From NCBI GenBank assembly GCA_015490675.1, contig WFXI01000242.1, positions 1 to 8,078 of the forward strand: a DNA stretch of 8,078 nucleotides, given 5' to 3'. This document shows positions 1 through 6,872 of this stretch, piece after piece (the stretch's first letter is position 1; each line of letters starts with the position of its first letter). The notes under the pieces were generated by a model. It searched no databases. It had not been told where the DNA came from and saw only the letters and a list, made by a program, of their open reading frames with translations. The position numbers and the translations under genes are program-made. The stretch is from Hydrogenothermaceae bacterium. GTDB lineage: Bacteria > Aquificota > Aquificia > Aquificales > Hydrogenothermaceae.

Positions 1-2
1 AT

Positions 3-911
3 TACCTAGAATTTTTTGGCTTAAAAGAAGACCCTTTTAAAATAACACCAGATCCTAAGTACTTTTTTCCTTCTAAATCACATAGAGATGCAGATAGACT
101 GTTAAAATTTGTAATATCTTCTGGAGAAGGTTTTTGTGTTTTACTTGGAGAACCAGGAACTGGAAAAACTACAGTAATAAGAAGATTTTTAGAAGAAAAT
201 GGGGAAAGTTTAATATATGCCCTAATATTAACTCCCAATTTATCTCCTGATGAGTTTTTAAATGTAGTATTGGAGGAACTAGGTATAGAAAAAGAATTTA
301 AATCTAAAAATGAAACTTTAAAAGCTTTTAAAAGTTTTCTTGAAGAAAAGTTAAAAGAAGGTCAAAAAGTTTTAATAATTGTAGATGAGGCTCAAAACCT
401 ACCTGTAGAAACCCTTGAAGAATTAAGGACATTATCAAATCTTGAAACAAATAGTGAAAAGTTAGTTCAGATTATACTTGTAGGGCAGCCTGAATTAGAT
501 GAAAAATTAAAGCTTCCTTCATTAAGGCAATTACTACAAAGAATTACAAATAAACTGTATTTAAAACCTTTAGATTTTGAAGATACAAAAAAATATATAA
601 ATCACAGATTAACTTTAGCAAAAGGAAATAATATATCATTTACTGATAAGGCTATAAAAAAAATATTTAAAATCTCAAAAGGAAATCCAAGACTCATAAA
701 TATAATTTCTTCTCGAGCTTTAATGTCTGCATTTATAGAAAACTCATTTAAAATAAAACCACATAATATAGATATAGCAATTTCTACAATAGACCCTGAA
801 ATTTTAAATGTAAAAAGTTATAGACATTTAATTTTTAAAATTATTATTGGATTTTTAATAGTTATAAATCTTATTTTAATGTCATATATAATATACAAAA
901 TCTTTTTTTAG
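3..911 (+). CDS. GspA/ExeA-like AAA+ ATPase with C-terminal membrane anchor (5' end cut by window)
   Basis: This is a P-loop ATPase of the ExeA/GspA/MshM type, whose relatives work with type II secretion or type IV/MSHA pilus machinery. The reading frame is open from the first complete codon. Residues 4-22 (of the visible part) carry the family's N-terminal signature FGLKEDPF followed by TPDPKYFF, so probably only one or two codons are missing. Walker A is GEPGTGKTT (49-57), Walker B is LIIVDEAQ with the acidic pair near 128-129, a candidate arginine finger lies in LLQRI (about 180), and a sensor-2-like GNPRLIN is at 227-233. The last 25 or so residues form one hydrophobic helix, and the protein stops almost immediately after it. 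ExeA/GspA proteins normally continue into a periplasmic peptidoglycan-binding domain, which is absent here. A TTG at 270 is internal and not the start. aroA follows after 9 nt. The family call is firm; the specific secretion or pilus partner is unknown. Confidence 0.88.
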   Translation, partial: YLEFFGLKEDPFKITPDPKYFFPSKSHRDADRLLKFVISSGEGFCVLLGEPGTGKTTVIRRFLEENGESLIYALILTPNLSPDEFLNVVLEELGIEKEFKSKNETLKAFKSFLEEKLKEGQKVLIIVDEAQNLPVETLEELRTLSNLETNSEKLVQIILVGQPELDEKLKLPSLRQLLQRITNKLYLKPLDFEDTKKYINHRLTLAKGNNISFTDKAIKKIFKISKGNPRLINIISSRALMSAFIENSFKIKPHNIDIAISTIDPEILNVKSYRHLIFKIIIGFLIVINLILMSYIIYKIFF

Positions 912-920
912 GGAGAGTTA

Positions 921-2222
921 ATGGAAAAAACAATAAAAAAAGCAAAATCATTAAAAGGAAAACTTAGAGTTCCTTCTGATAAATCTATATCACATAGAGC
1001 TATTATTTTATCTTCTCTTGCTAATGGAACTTCCATAGTAAAAAACTTTCTAAAAGCAGGAGATACATTAACAACTGTTGATGTTTATAGAAAAATGGAA
1101 ATTCAGATAGATGAAGACCAAGGTTTATTCTTTGTACACGGAAGAGGCTTAGATGGATTAAAAGAACCTGATGATGTTTTATATATGGGAAACTCTGGAA
1201 CTACAACTAGATTAACCTTAGGAGTTATCGCAGGACAAAAAATATTTGCAACTTTAACAGGAGATGATTCTTTAAGAAAAAGACCTATGAAAAGAGTTTT
1301 ATCTCCCTTAAAAATGATGGGGGCACATGTTGATGGAAGAGAAAAAGGAGAATACTTACCTATTGCAATTAGAGGTGGTAATTTAAGGGGAATTGAATTT
1401 TTTAACGAGAGGGCTTCCGCACAGGTTAAATCAGCATTACTCTTGGCAGGATTAACAGCTTCCAGAAAAACAACAGTTATAGAGCCAGTTATGTCAAGAG
1501 ACCATACAGAAAGAATGTTAAAAAGTATGGGAGCTCAAATAAAAACAGAATTTGATGAAGGTGGATATAGGGTCCATATTTTAGGTGGTAAAGAACTGAA
1601 TGCTATAGATATAGATGTACCAGCAGACCCTTCTTCTGCAGCGTTTTTTGCAGCTGGAGCAGTTTTGGTTAAAAATTCGGAGATTTTACTAGAAGAGGTT
1701 TTAATAAATCCTACAAGAGATGGATTTTTCAGAAAGCTTAAGGAAATGGGAGCAAATATTGAATACATAAATCAGAGAGAACAAGCTGGCGAACCTGTTG
1801 CAGATATACTTGTTAAGTATTCTCCTGATTTAAAAGGTGTAACTGTAGAAAAACAAGAAATTCCTTCAATGATTGATGAATTACCACTACTTGCATTAGT
1901 TGCTACTCAGGCAGAAGGAGAAACTGTAATTAAAGACGCAAAAGAATTAAGAGTAAAAGAAAGTGATAGAATAAAGTCTGTAGTTGAAAATTTAAGAGCT
2001 ATAGGTGTGGAAGTGGAAGAACTTGAAGATGGAATGATTATTAAAGGAAAACAAAATATAAAAGGTGGAATTATAGACAGTTTTAAAGACCATAGAATAG
2101 CTATGGGATTTAGTATATTAGGACTCATTTCAGAAGAAGGAATTACTATTAAAGATGCAGAGTGTGCAACAATTTCTTACCCGAACTTTTATGATGATTT
2201 AGAAAAGTTAGCAAACTGGTAA
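921..2222 (+). CDS. aroA: 3-phosphoshikimate 1-carboxyvinyltransferase (EPSP synthase)
   Basis: AroA transfers the enolpyruvyl group of PEP to shikimate-3-phosphate, the sixth step of the cytosolic shikimate pathway to chorismate and aromatic amino acids. At 433 residues it is full length. Visible family motifs in order are VPSDKSISHRA (18-27, with K21, S22 and R26 for substrate binding), GNSGTTTRL (90-98), SAQVKSALLLAG (166-177), SRDHTERM (192-199), ADPSSAAFFAA (235-245), the catalytic-aspartate region IDELPLLAL (318-326, D319), RVKESDRIKS (344-353, with E347 and R350) and FKDHRIAM (388-395). The PEP-site loop keeps the Gly-Thr of NSGT, and Leu occupies the place where E. coli has Pro101, as in Bacillus-type enzymes. 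The ATG has a Shine-Dalgarno sequence GGGAG (911-915) that starts within the upstream gene's stop codon, so the two are probably co-transcribed. No key residue appears to be missing. Confidence 0.97.
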   Translation: MEKTIKKAKSLKGKLRVPSDKSISHRAIILSSLANGTSIVKNFLKAGDTLTTVDVYRKMEIQIDEDQGLFFVHGRGLDGLKEPDDVLYMGNSGTTTRLTLGVIAGQKIFATLTGDDSLRKRPMKRVLSPLKMMGAHVDGREKGEYLPIAIRGGNLRGIEFFNERASAQVKSALLLAGLTASRKTTVIEPVMSRDHTERMLKSMGAQIKTEFDEGGYRVHILGGKELNAIDIDVPADPSSAAFFAAGAVLVKNSEILLEEVLINPTRDGFFRKLKEMGANIEYINQREQAGEPVADILVKYSPDLKGVTVEKQEIPSMIDELPLLALVATQAEGETVIKDAKELRVKESDRIKSVVENLRAIGVEVEELEDGMIIKGKQNIKGGIIDSFKDHRIAMGFSILGLISEEGITIKDAECATISYPNFYDDLEKLANW

Positions 2223-2301
2223 TTTTATGAGAATTTTCATTTTTTATATAAGTAATATCTTGTAATTAAATACGAAAGGAAATAATAAGGAGGTTATAAA
2301 T
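2223..2301 (+). promoter_or_regulatory. thiC leader with strong Shine-Dalgarno site
   Basis: This 79-nt gap separates aroA from thiC. A near-ideal ribosome binding site AAGGAGGT lies at 2287-2294, seven bases before the thiC ATG, and fixes that start. A TAATAT at 2253-2258 could be a -10 box, but no convincing -35 lies upstream, so I cannot say whether thiC has its own promoter. The leader lacks the CTGAGA element of TPP riboswitches and is too short for a full one. Confidence 0.6.
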
Positions 2302-3678
2302 ATGGGTAAATATGCAGTTCCAAGAAGCACAACCTATGGAAAAACACAAATGGACTATGCTAGAGAAGGAGTTATAACTCCTGAAATGGAATATGTAGCA
2401 AAAAGGGAAAATCTTCCTGTGGAGCTTATTAGAGATGAAGTTGCAAGAGGAAGAATGATAATCCCTGCCAATATACACCACTATAGACTTGAACCTATGG
2501 CTATTGGTATAGCTGCAAAATGTAAAGTTAATGCAAATATAGGAAACTCTGCTATTACTTCGGATGTGGAAGGAGAACTTGAAAAGTTAAGAGTTGCTTT
2601 AAAATATGGTGCTGATACAGTAATGGACTTGTCAACTGGTGGAAATATTGATGAAATCAGAGAAGCTATAATTGCTAACTCACCTGTGCCTGTAGGAACA
2701 GTTCCTATTTATCAGGCATTACAAGAAGTTCGTTCAATAGAAAAATTAACAGAGCAAGACATACTAGATATGATTGAACATCAGGCTCAACAAGGTGTTG
2801 ACTATATGACTATCCATGCTGGAGTCTTAAGAGAATTTTTACCTCTTGTTAATCACAGATTAATGGGAATTGTTTCTAGAGGCGGTTCTATAATGGCTGA
2901 GTGGATGACCGTCCACGGTAAACAAAATCCTTTATACACTAACTTTGATAAAATTTGCCAAATATTCAAAAAATACGATGTTTCATTCTCTCTTGGAGAT
3001 GGTTTAAGACCTGGTTGTATTAATGATGCTTCAGATGAAGCTCAATTTGCAGAACTTAAAGTTCTTGGTGAGTTAACTAAAAAAGCTTGGGAACACGGTG
3101 TTCAGGTTATGATAGAAGGTCCAGGACATGTTCCTATGGATCAAATAGAAATGAATATCAAGAAAGAAATGGAGCTCTGTCACGAAGCACCTTTCTATGT
3201 GTTAGGTCCATTAGTAACTGATATTGCTCCAGGATATGACCATATTGCTTCTGCAATTGGTGCTGCTATGGCAGGATGGTACGGAGCTTCTATGCTATGT
3301 TATGTAACTCCTAAAGAGCACTTAGGTCTTCCAAATGCTGAAGATGTAAAACAGGGATTAATTGCTTATAAAATAGCAGCTCACGCTGCAGACTTAGCTA
3401 GACATAGACCTGGAGCCAAAGAATGGGACGATGCTATGTCAAAAGCTAGATATGAGTTTGACTGGGAAAAACAATTTGAACTTGCTATTGATCCTGAAAC
3501 AGCAAGAAAATATCACGATGAAACTCTTCCTCAAGAAGGATATAAATCTGCTAAATTCTGCTCAATGTGTGGTCCTTCATTCTGTGCATACAGAATTTCT
3601 CAGGGAGTACAAGAAGCGGTAGCTAACAATCCTGAATTTATTACTATCGAGAATAAATCAAAAGAAGAAAATAATTAA
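2302..3678 (+). CDS. thiC: Phosphomethylpyrimidine synthase ThiC (HMP-P synthase)
   Basis: ThiC is a non-canonical radical SAM enzyme that rearranges 5-aminoimidazole ribotide into HMP phosphate, the pyrimidine half of thiamine. The 458-residue protein matches the shorter ThiC form found in many anaerobes, cyanobacteria and archaea; it lacks the extra N-terminal domain of the roughly 630-residue E. coli type. Diagnostic stretches are ARGRMIIPANI (48-58), the NANIGNSA region (78-84), VMDLSTGG (107-114), SRGGSI (192-197), IEGPGHVPMDQI (271-282) and, close to the C-terminus, the iron-sulfur motif CSMCGPSFC (420-428, CX2CX4C). All three cluster cysteines (C420, C423, C428) are present. Codons ending in C (TTC, CAC, TAC) seem more frequent than in neighbouring genes, which suggests higher expression. 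It sits directly before a strong terminator. No other thiamine gene is in the window. Confidence 0.98.
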   Translation: MGKYAVPRSTTYGKTQMDYAREGVITPEMEYVAKRENLPVELIRDEVARGRMIIPANIHHYRLEPMAIGIAAKCKVNANIGNSAITSDVEGELEKLRVALKYGADTVMDLSTGGNIDEIREAIIANSPVPVGTVPIYQALQEVRSIEKLTEQDILDMIEHQAQQGVDYMTIHAGVLREFLPLVNHRLMGIVSRGGSIMAEWMTVHGKQNPLYTNFDKICQIFKKYDVSFSLGDGLRPGCINDASDEAQFAELKVLGELTKKAWEHGVQVMIEGPGHVPMDQIEMNIKKEMELCHEAPFYVLGPLVTDIAPGYDHIASAIGAAMAGWYGASMLCYVTPKEHLGLPNAEDVKQGLIAYKIAAHAADLARHRPGAKEWDDAMSKARYEFDWEKQFELAIDPETARKYHDETLPQEGYKSAKFCSMCGPSFCAYRISQGVQEAVANNPEFITIENKSKEENN

Positions 3679-3694
3679 ATTCACATACTTATAC

Positions 3695-3721
3695 GAGGGG
3701 ATTAAAATTCCCCTCATTTTT
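3695..3721 (+). terminator. Rho-independent terminator after thiC
   Basis: A perfect 7-bp G/C-rich stem, GAGGGGA (3695-3701) paired with TCCCCTC (3709-3715), encloses a 7-base loop and is followed by a T-run (3717-3721, then more T-rich sequence). It begins 16 bases after the thiC stop codon. In this AT-rich DNA it stands out sharply. It should separate the aroA/thiC transcripts from the envelope operon that starts at 3778. Confidence 0.92.
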
Positions 3722-3777
3722 AATTTTATAATATAATTTTTAGTTATAATTACCACATATATTGTTACTGGGAATAG
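3722..3777 (+). promoter_or_regulatory. Probable promoter region of the TPR-SPOR operon
   Basis: Because a strong terminator lies just upstream, the genes from 3778 need a promoter here. Three exact TATAAT hexamers occur at 3727-3732, 3732-3737 and 3745-3750; the last is best placed for a short leader. None has a recognisable TTGACA-like -35 at 16-18 bases, and AT-rich sequence produces such hexamers by chance. The ribosome binding site is weak: GGGA at 3770-3773, four bases before the ATG. Confidence 0.4.
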
Positions 3778-5067
3778 ATGAAAAAATTTTTTATTTTAAT
3801 TATAATATTATCCGTTGTTTTGTCTTTGCCCTATAATTATAGTTGCTCATCAAAAAAAGCATCACAAAAAGGTGAAATAAAAGACTCTAAAAAACTATCA
3901 AAGTTTTACTATAAACTTGGAGTTTCTTACTTAAATTCCGGTAACATAGCACAGGCTATATACAACTTAAATAAAGCATTAGAGTTAAATCCTAAAGATA
4001 CTCAAATATACAATGCTCTAGGAATAGCATATTCTAAGGTAGGCGAGTTTGATAAAGCCATATATTATTTTCTACAGGCACTAAAACTAGATCCTAAAAA
4101 ACCAGAAATATATACAAATCTAGGAATAGCTTTAGTAAAAAAAGGTCAAATAAGAGAAGCTATAAAAAAATTCAATAAAGCAATAAGTTTTGAAAACTAT
4201 GAGAGAAAAGAAATTGCTTATTACAATCTAGCTTTAGCTTATAAAAAACTAGGAAACTTGGATAAATATGAAGAGCTATTAAATAAAGCTATTTCATATA
4301 ATAGCTATTTTGTACCAGCATATGAGGCATTAGTAAATTATTACCTTGAACTAGAAAAAAATGATAAGGCGAGGAATGTAATTCTTAAGGCTATAGCAAG
4401 TGGTATAAGTAATGCAAAACTTTACTATGCTTTAGGGGAAATTTACTATAAAGAAAAAAAATACAATCTATCAAAAAGATATTTAAAAAAAGCAAAGCTT
4501 TTAGCTGATAAAGATTTTATTCTTAAACAAAAAATAAACAAACTTTACAATGAAATTCTCGAAGAAGAGAAGATTTCCAAAGAAAAGATAAAAGATAAAA
4601 TTAACGAAAGTACCCTTCCTCTGGAACCTCCACAAATAGCTATAACAAAAGAACCAAAACCTATTGATAAAAATATAAATTTAAAAGAAGGAAAGGAAAA
4701 TAAAAAAGATATAAAAAAAATTGAAAGCAAAAAAGGTTCTATAAAAAACTTAGAGCAGAAAGATAATAAAAAATCAAAAAATAAAAAAATCAAAAAAGTT
4801 ATAAGATTTTATATCCAATTAGGTATTTTTTCAAATAAAAAAGACGCAATAAAACAAATGAGAAAATTATCTCTTTATGGACACAAAGCTAAGTTAAAAA
4901 AAAGGAAAATAGGAAAATCAACATATTATATTTTGTATATAGGATACTTTAAAAATTACCTAGAAGCCTCTAAATATTATAAAAAGAAACTAAAACCTAT
5001 AGGTTTCAAAGGAATAATAAAATTTACAAAAATAAAGGTGGAAAATGAAAGAAAACAAAAAGGTTAA
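3778..5067 (+). CDS. Exported TPR protein with C-terminal SPOR domain
   Basis: This is a 429-residue envelope protein. Residues 1-17 are a signal-like MKK plus hydrophobic core, followed by Cys23. The preceding residues NYS are a poor lipobox, so it could be a lipoprotein, a cleaved periplasmic protein or an N-terminally anchored one. Residues about 43-247 hold roughly six TPR units; the clearest are at 43-76, 77-110 and 111-145, with typical positions such as YLNSGNIAQAI and LNPKD. Residues 260-340 are a lysine-rich linker (17 Lys in 301-340), probably disordered. Residues about 343-417 form a SPOR domain, marked by FYIQLGIFSNKKDA and YILYIGYFKNYLEA; this family binds glycan strands lacking stem peptides and often marks septal or remodelled peptidoglycan. 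The gene overlaps the following glycosyltransferase gene by 23 nt. It is not an identifiable named protein; a division, cell-wall or pilus scaffold role is inferred. Confidence 0.88.
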   Translation: MKKFFILIIILSVVLSLPYNYSCSSKKASQKGEIKDSKKLSKFYYKLGVSYLNSGNIAQAIYNLNKALELNPKDTQIYNALGIAYSKVGEFDKAIYYFLQALKLDPKKPEIYTNLGIALVKKGQIREAIKKFNKAISFENYERKEIAYYNLALAYKKLGNLDKYEELLNKAISYNSYFVPAYEALVNYYLELEKNDKARNVILKAIASGISNAKLYYALGEIYYKEKKYNLSKRYLKKAKLLADKDFILKQKINKLYNEILEEEKISKEKIKDKINESTLPLEPPQIAITKEPKPIDKNINLKEGKENKKDIKKIESKKGSIKNLEQKDNKKSKNKKIKKVIRFYIQLGIFSNKKDAIKQMRKLSLYGHKAKLKKRKIGKSTYYILYIGYFKNYLEASKYYKKKLKPIGFKGIIKFTKIKVENERKQKG

Positions 5068-6010
5068 TTTATCCATCGTAGTTCCTATTTATAATGAAGA
5101 GGAAAACTTACCTATTTTGTACGAAAAACTAAAAAAAGTTCTAGACAGTATAGGAAAATCTTATGAGATTATATTTGTAAATGATGGTAGTACTGATAAA
5201 TCTTGGGAAATTATTAAGGAATTAGCAGAAAAAGATCCCAATGTTATAGGAGTAACTTTTAAAAGAAATTATGGACAAACTGCTGCAATGTCTGCTGGAT
5301 TTGATATAGCAAACGGAGAAATTATTATTACAATGGATGGAGACCTTCAAAATGACCCTGAGGATATTCCAAGACTACTAGAAAAAATGACAGAAGGATA
5401 TGATATTGTTAGTGGATGGAGAAAAGATAGAAAAGATGCGTTTTTAAGTAGAACACTACCTTCTAGAATTGCTAACTGGTTAATATCTAAAGTTACAGGA
5501 GTTCATCTCCACGATTATGGTTGTTCTCTAAAAGCTTATAAAGCAGATATTGCCAAAAATTTAGACTATTTTGGAGAAATGCATAGATTTTTACCTGCTC
5601 TTGCTAAACCTATGGGGGCAAAGATTACAGAATTACCTGTAAAACACCATCCTAGAATATATGGAAAATCAAAATATGGTATTTCTAGGACTTTTAAGGT
5701 TATTTTAGATTTATTTTTAGTTAAGTTTTTACTTGACTATAGAACTAAACCTTTAAGGGTTTTTGGTGGAACTGGTTTAATTTTACTTTTATTTGGTTTT
5801 GCAGTTTTACTTTATTTAGTTGGAATAAAACTATTTTTAGGACAAGATATAGGAAACAGACCTTTATTAACCTTTGGAACTTTACTTGTTTTATCTGGAA
5901 TTCAGCTTTTATCAACAGGTATCGTTGCAGAACTTATTGTAAGGACTTATTATGAAAGTCAAAATAAGAGACCTTATCTAATAAAGGAAATTATTAGAAA
6001 AAGTGAATAA
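5045..6010 (+). CDS. Family 2 glycosyltransferase, polyprenyl-phosphate sugar synthase type (DPM1/GtrB/ArnC-like)
   Basis: The 321-residue protein is a membrane-attached GT-A glycosyltransferase. Relatives transfer a sugar from a nucleotide donor to undecaprenyl or dolichyl phosphate on the cytoplasmic face. Seen in order are VVPIYNEEENLP (12-23), the nucleotide-binding NDGSTDKS (46-53), KRNYGQTAAMSAG (73-85), the metal-binding MDGDLQNDPEDIP (97-109, DGD at 98-100), VSGWRKDRKD (122-131), HDYGCSLKAYK (156-166) and HHPRIYGKSKYG (201-212). Two hydrophobic segments follow (about 241-263 and 275-298), the usual C-terminal pair of GtrB/ArnC-like enzymes. The ATG at 5045 has an AAAGGTGG-like ribosome binding site inside the preceding gene. 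The start overlaps that gene by 23 nt and the end overlaps the next by 8 nt, so translational coupling is likely. The sugar and the acceptor lipid cannot be read from sequence. Confidence 0.92.
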   Translation: MKENKKVNLSIVVPIYNEEENLPILYEKLKKVLDSIGKSYEIIFVNDGSTDKSWEIIKELAEKDPNVIGVTFKRNYGQTAAMSAGFDIANGEIIITMDGDLQNDPEDIPRLLEKMTEGYDIVSGWRKDRKDAFLSRTLPSRIANWLISKVTGVHLHDYGCSLKAYKADIAKNLDYFGEMHRFLPALAKPMGAKITELPVKHHPRIYGKSKYGISRTFKVILDLFLVKFLLDYRTKPLRVFGGTGLILLLFGFAVLLYLVGIKLFLGQDIGNRPLLTFGTLLVLSGIQLLSTGIVAELIVRTYYESQNKRPYLIKEIIRKSE

Positions 6011-6872
6011 AGTAGTAAAATTTTTTGAAATTTTTGTTTCAATTGCTATAACAGCTGGATTTATATATTTGTTTTATAAAGTTATTGGTTTTGATAAATT
6101 TGTTAAATTTTTTTCTTCTATAAGTTTGGTTAACATTTTCTTAGCATTTTTTCTTTATTTTTTTAGTTATATTTTGCGAACAATAAGGTGGAAAATTACA
6201 CTTCCTATTAAAGATTTTTTTAAACTTTTTAAACTAACTGTTTATAACACTGTTTTTAATATATTTTTACCTTTTAGGACTGGTGAATTTTCGTTTTTTT
6301 ATATGTTAAAAAAAGAAGGTATAGAAATATCAAAGTCTGCTGTTAGTTTTTTTACTGTTAGGGTTTTTGATGCTTATTCTTTAATTGTGGTTTTTATTTT
6401 TGCATTTTTGCTGATTAAAAGCTTTTATTTAGCAATTTTATTTTTAATGGTTTCTCCTTTAGGAATATTTTTAATTGCATTTATTTCAAATTTTGTAAAC
6501 TTTGAAAAGTTTAAGAGTTTTAAAGAAGATGTGCTTCATAGTAAAAATATTATAAATCTTTATGTTTTATCAATTTTGACATTAATCTTTAAGTTTACTG
6601 CATTTTATTTAGTTTTACCTAAAGCTTTAAACCTTGATTATTCTTTAGCTTTATTTGCTTCTTCTGCAGGAGACTTAACAACAATACTTCCTATACACGG
6701 ACTTGCAGGAATAGGAACTTATGAAGGAGGATTTGCTGGTATCCTCCTCCTTCTTGGAATAGATAAAGATACAGCTGTTTTATCTTCTGTTTTTGTTCAT
6801 ATTTTTATTTTAAGTGCTTCTGCTGTTTTAGCTCTTTTTACAAAAATTATGTCTTATGTTTTAAAAGCCTGA
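6003..6872 (+). CDS. LPG_synthase_TM / UPF0104 family integral membrane protein
   Basis: This 289-residue multi-span protein belongs to the family that includes the membrane domain of MprF (lysylphosphatidylglycerol synthase/flippase), YbhN and the C-terminal half of archaeal AglD. Family signatures visible are YILRTIRW (56-63), FNIFLPFRTGEF (85-96) and, near the C-terminus, LTTILPIHGLAGIGTYEGG (225-243), corresponding to the P-x-G-x-G-x-x-E type loop. About seven or eight hydrophobic helices are spread from residue 7 to 285, including 7-28, 44-60, 122-138, 141-164, 185-205 and 262-284. There is no MprF aminoacyltransferase domain. Translation starts at GTG (6003) inside the last codons of the glycosyltransferase gene, with only a distant AAAGGA (5983-5988), so expression probably depends on coupling. 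Role inferred: moving or processing the lipid-linked sugar made by the upstream enzyme. The 3' end overlaps the opposing gene by 19 bp. Confidence 0.85.
   Translation: MNKVVKFFEIFVSIAITAGFIYLFYKVIGFDKFVKFFSSISLVNIFLAFFLYFFSYILRTIRWKITLPIKDFFKLFKLTVYNTVFNIFLPFRTGEFSFFYMLKKEGIEISKSAVSFFTVRVFDAYSLIVVFIFAFLLIKSFYLAILFLMVSPLGIFLIAFISNFVNFEKFKSFKEDVLHSKNIINLYVLSILTLIFKFTAFYLVLPKALNLDYSLALFASSAGDLTTILPIHGLAGIGTYEGGFAGILLLLGIDKDTAVLSSVFVHIFILSASAVLALFTKIMSYVLKA
6725..6748 (+). other. G/C-rich hairpin inside the UPF0104 coding region
   Basis: AGGAGGAT (6725-6732) pairs perfectly with ATCCTCCT (6741-6748) around an 8-base loop. It lies within codons for the conserved EGGFAGILLL stretch. The downstream arm uses ATC and CTC codons that are rare in this gene, whereas the surrounding codons mostly end in A or T. 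It has no T-run, so it is not a terminator. A function is not established. Confidence 0.45.

Noticed and set aside
270..911. ATPase gene starting at the TTG at 270
   Set aside because: The frame is open upstream to the window edge and encodes the N-terminal signature and Walker A, so the true start lies upstream.
2227..2245. Possible terminator after aroA: 5-bp stem ATGAG/TTCAT, 4-base loop, then a T-run
   Set aside because: The stem has a single G-C pair and one G-T wobble, so it is too weak to call in AT-rich DNA.
3722..3777. A small gene or structured RNA between the terminator and the TPR gene
   Set aside because: Only 56 bases of AT-rich sequence with no stem or reading frame worth calling.
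4545..4793. Phe/Ser-rich - strand reading frame opposite the TPR-SPOR linker
   Set aside because: It mirrors the A-rich lysine linker of the real gene and has no independent coding evidence.
6726..6759. Internal short peptide after the AGGAGG sequence (TTG start at 6733)
   Set aside because: It would be only nine codons from a TTG next to the binding site, inside a conserved stretch of the main gene; nothing supports its use.
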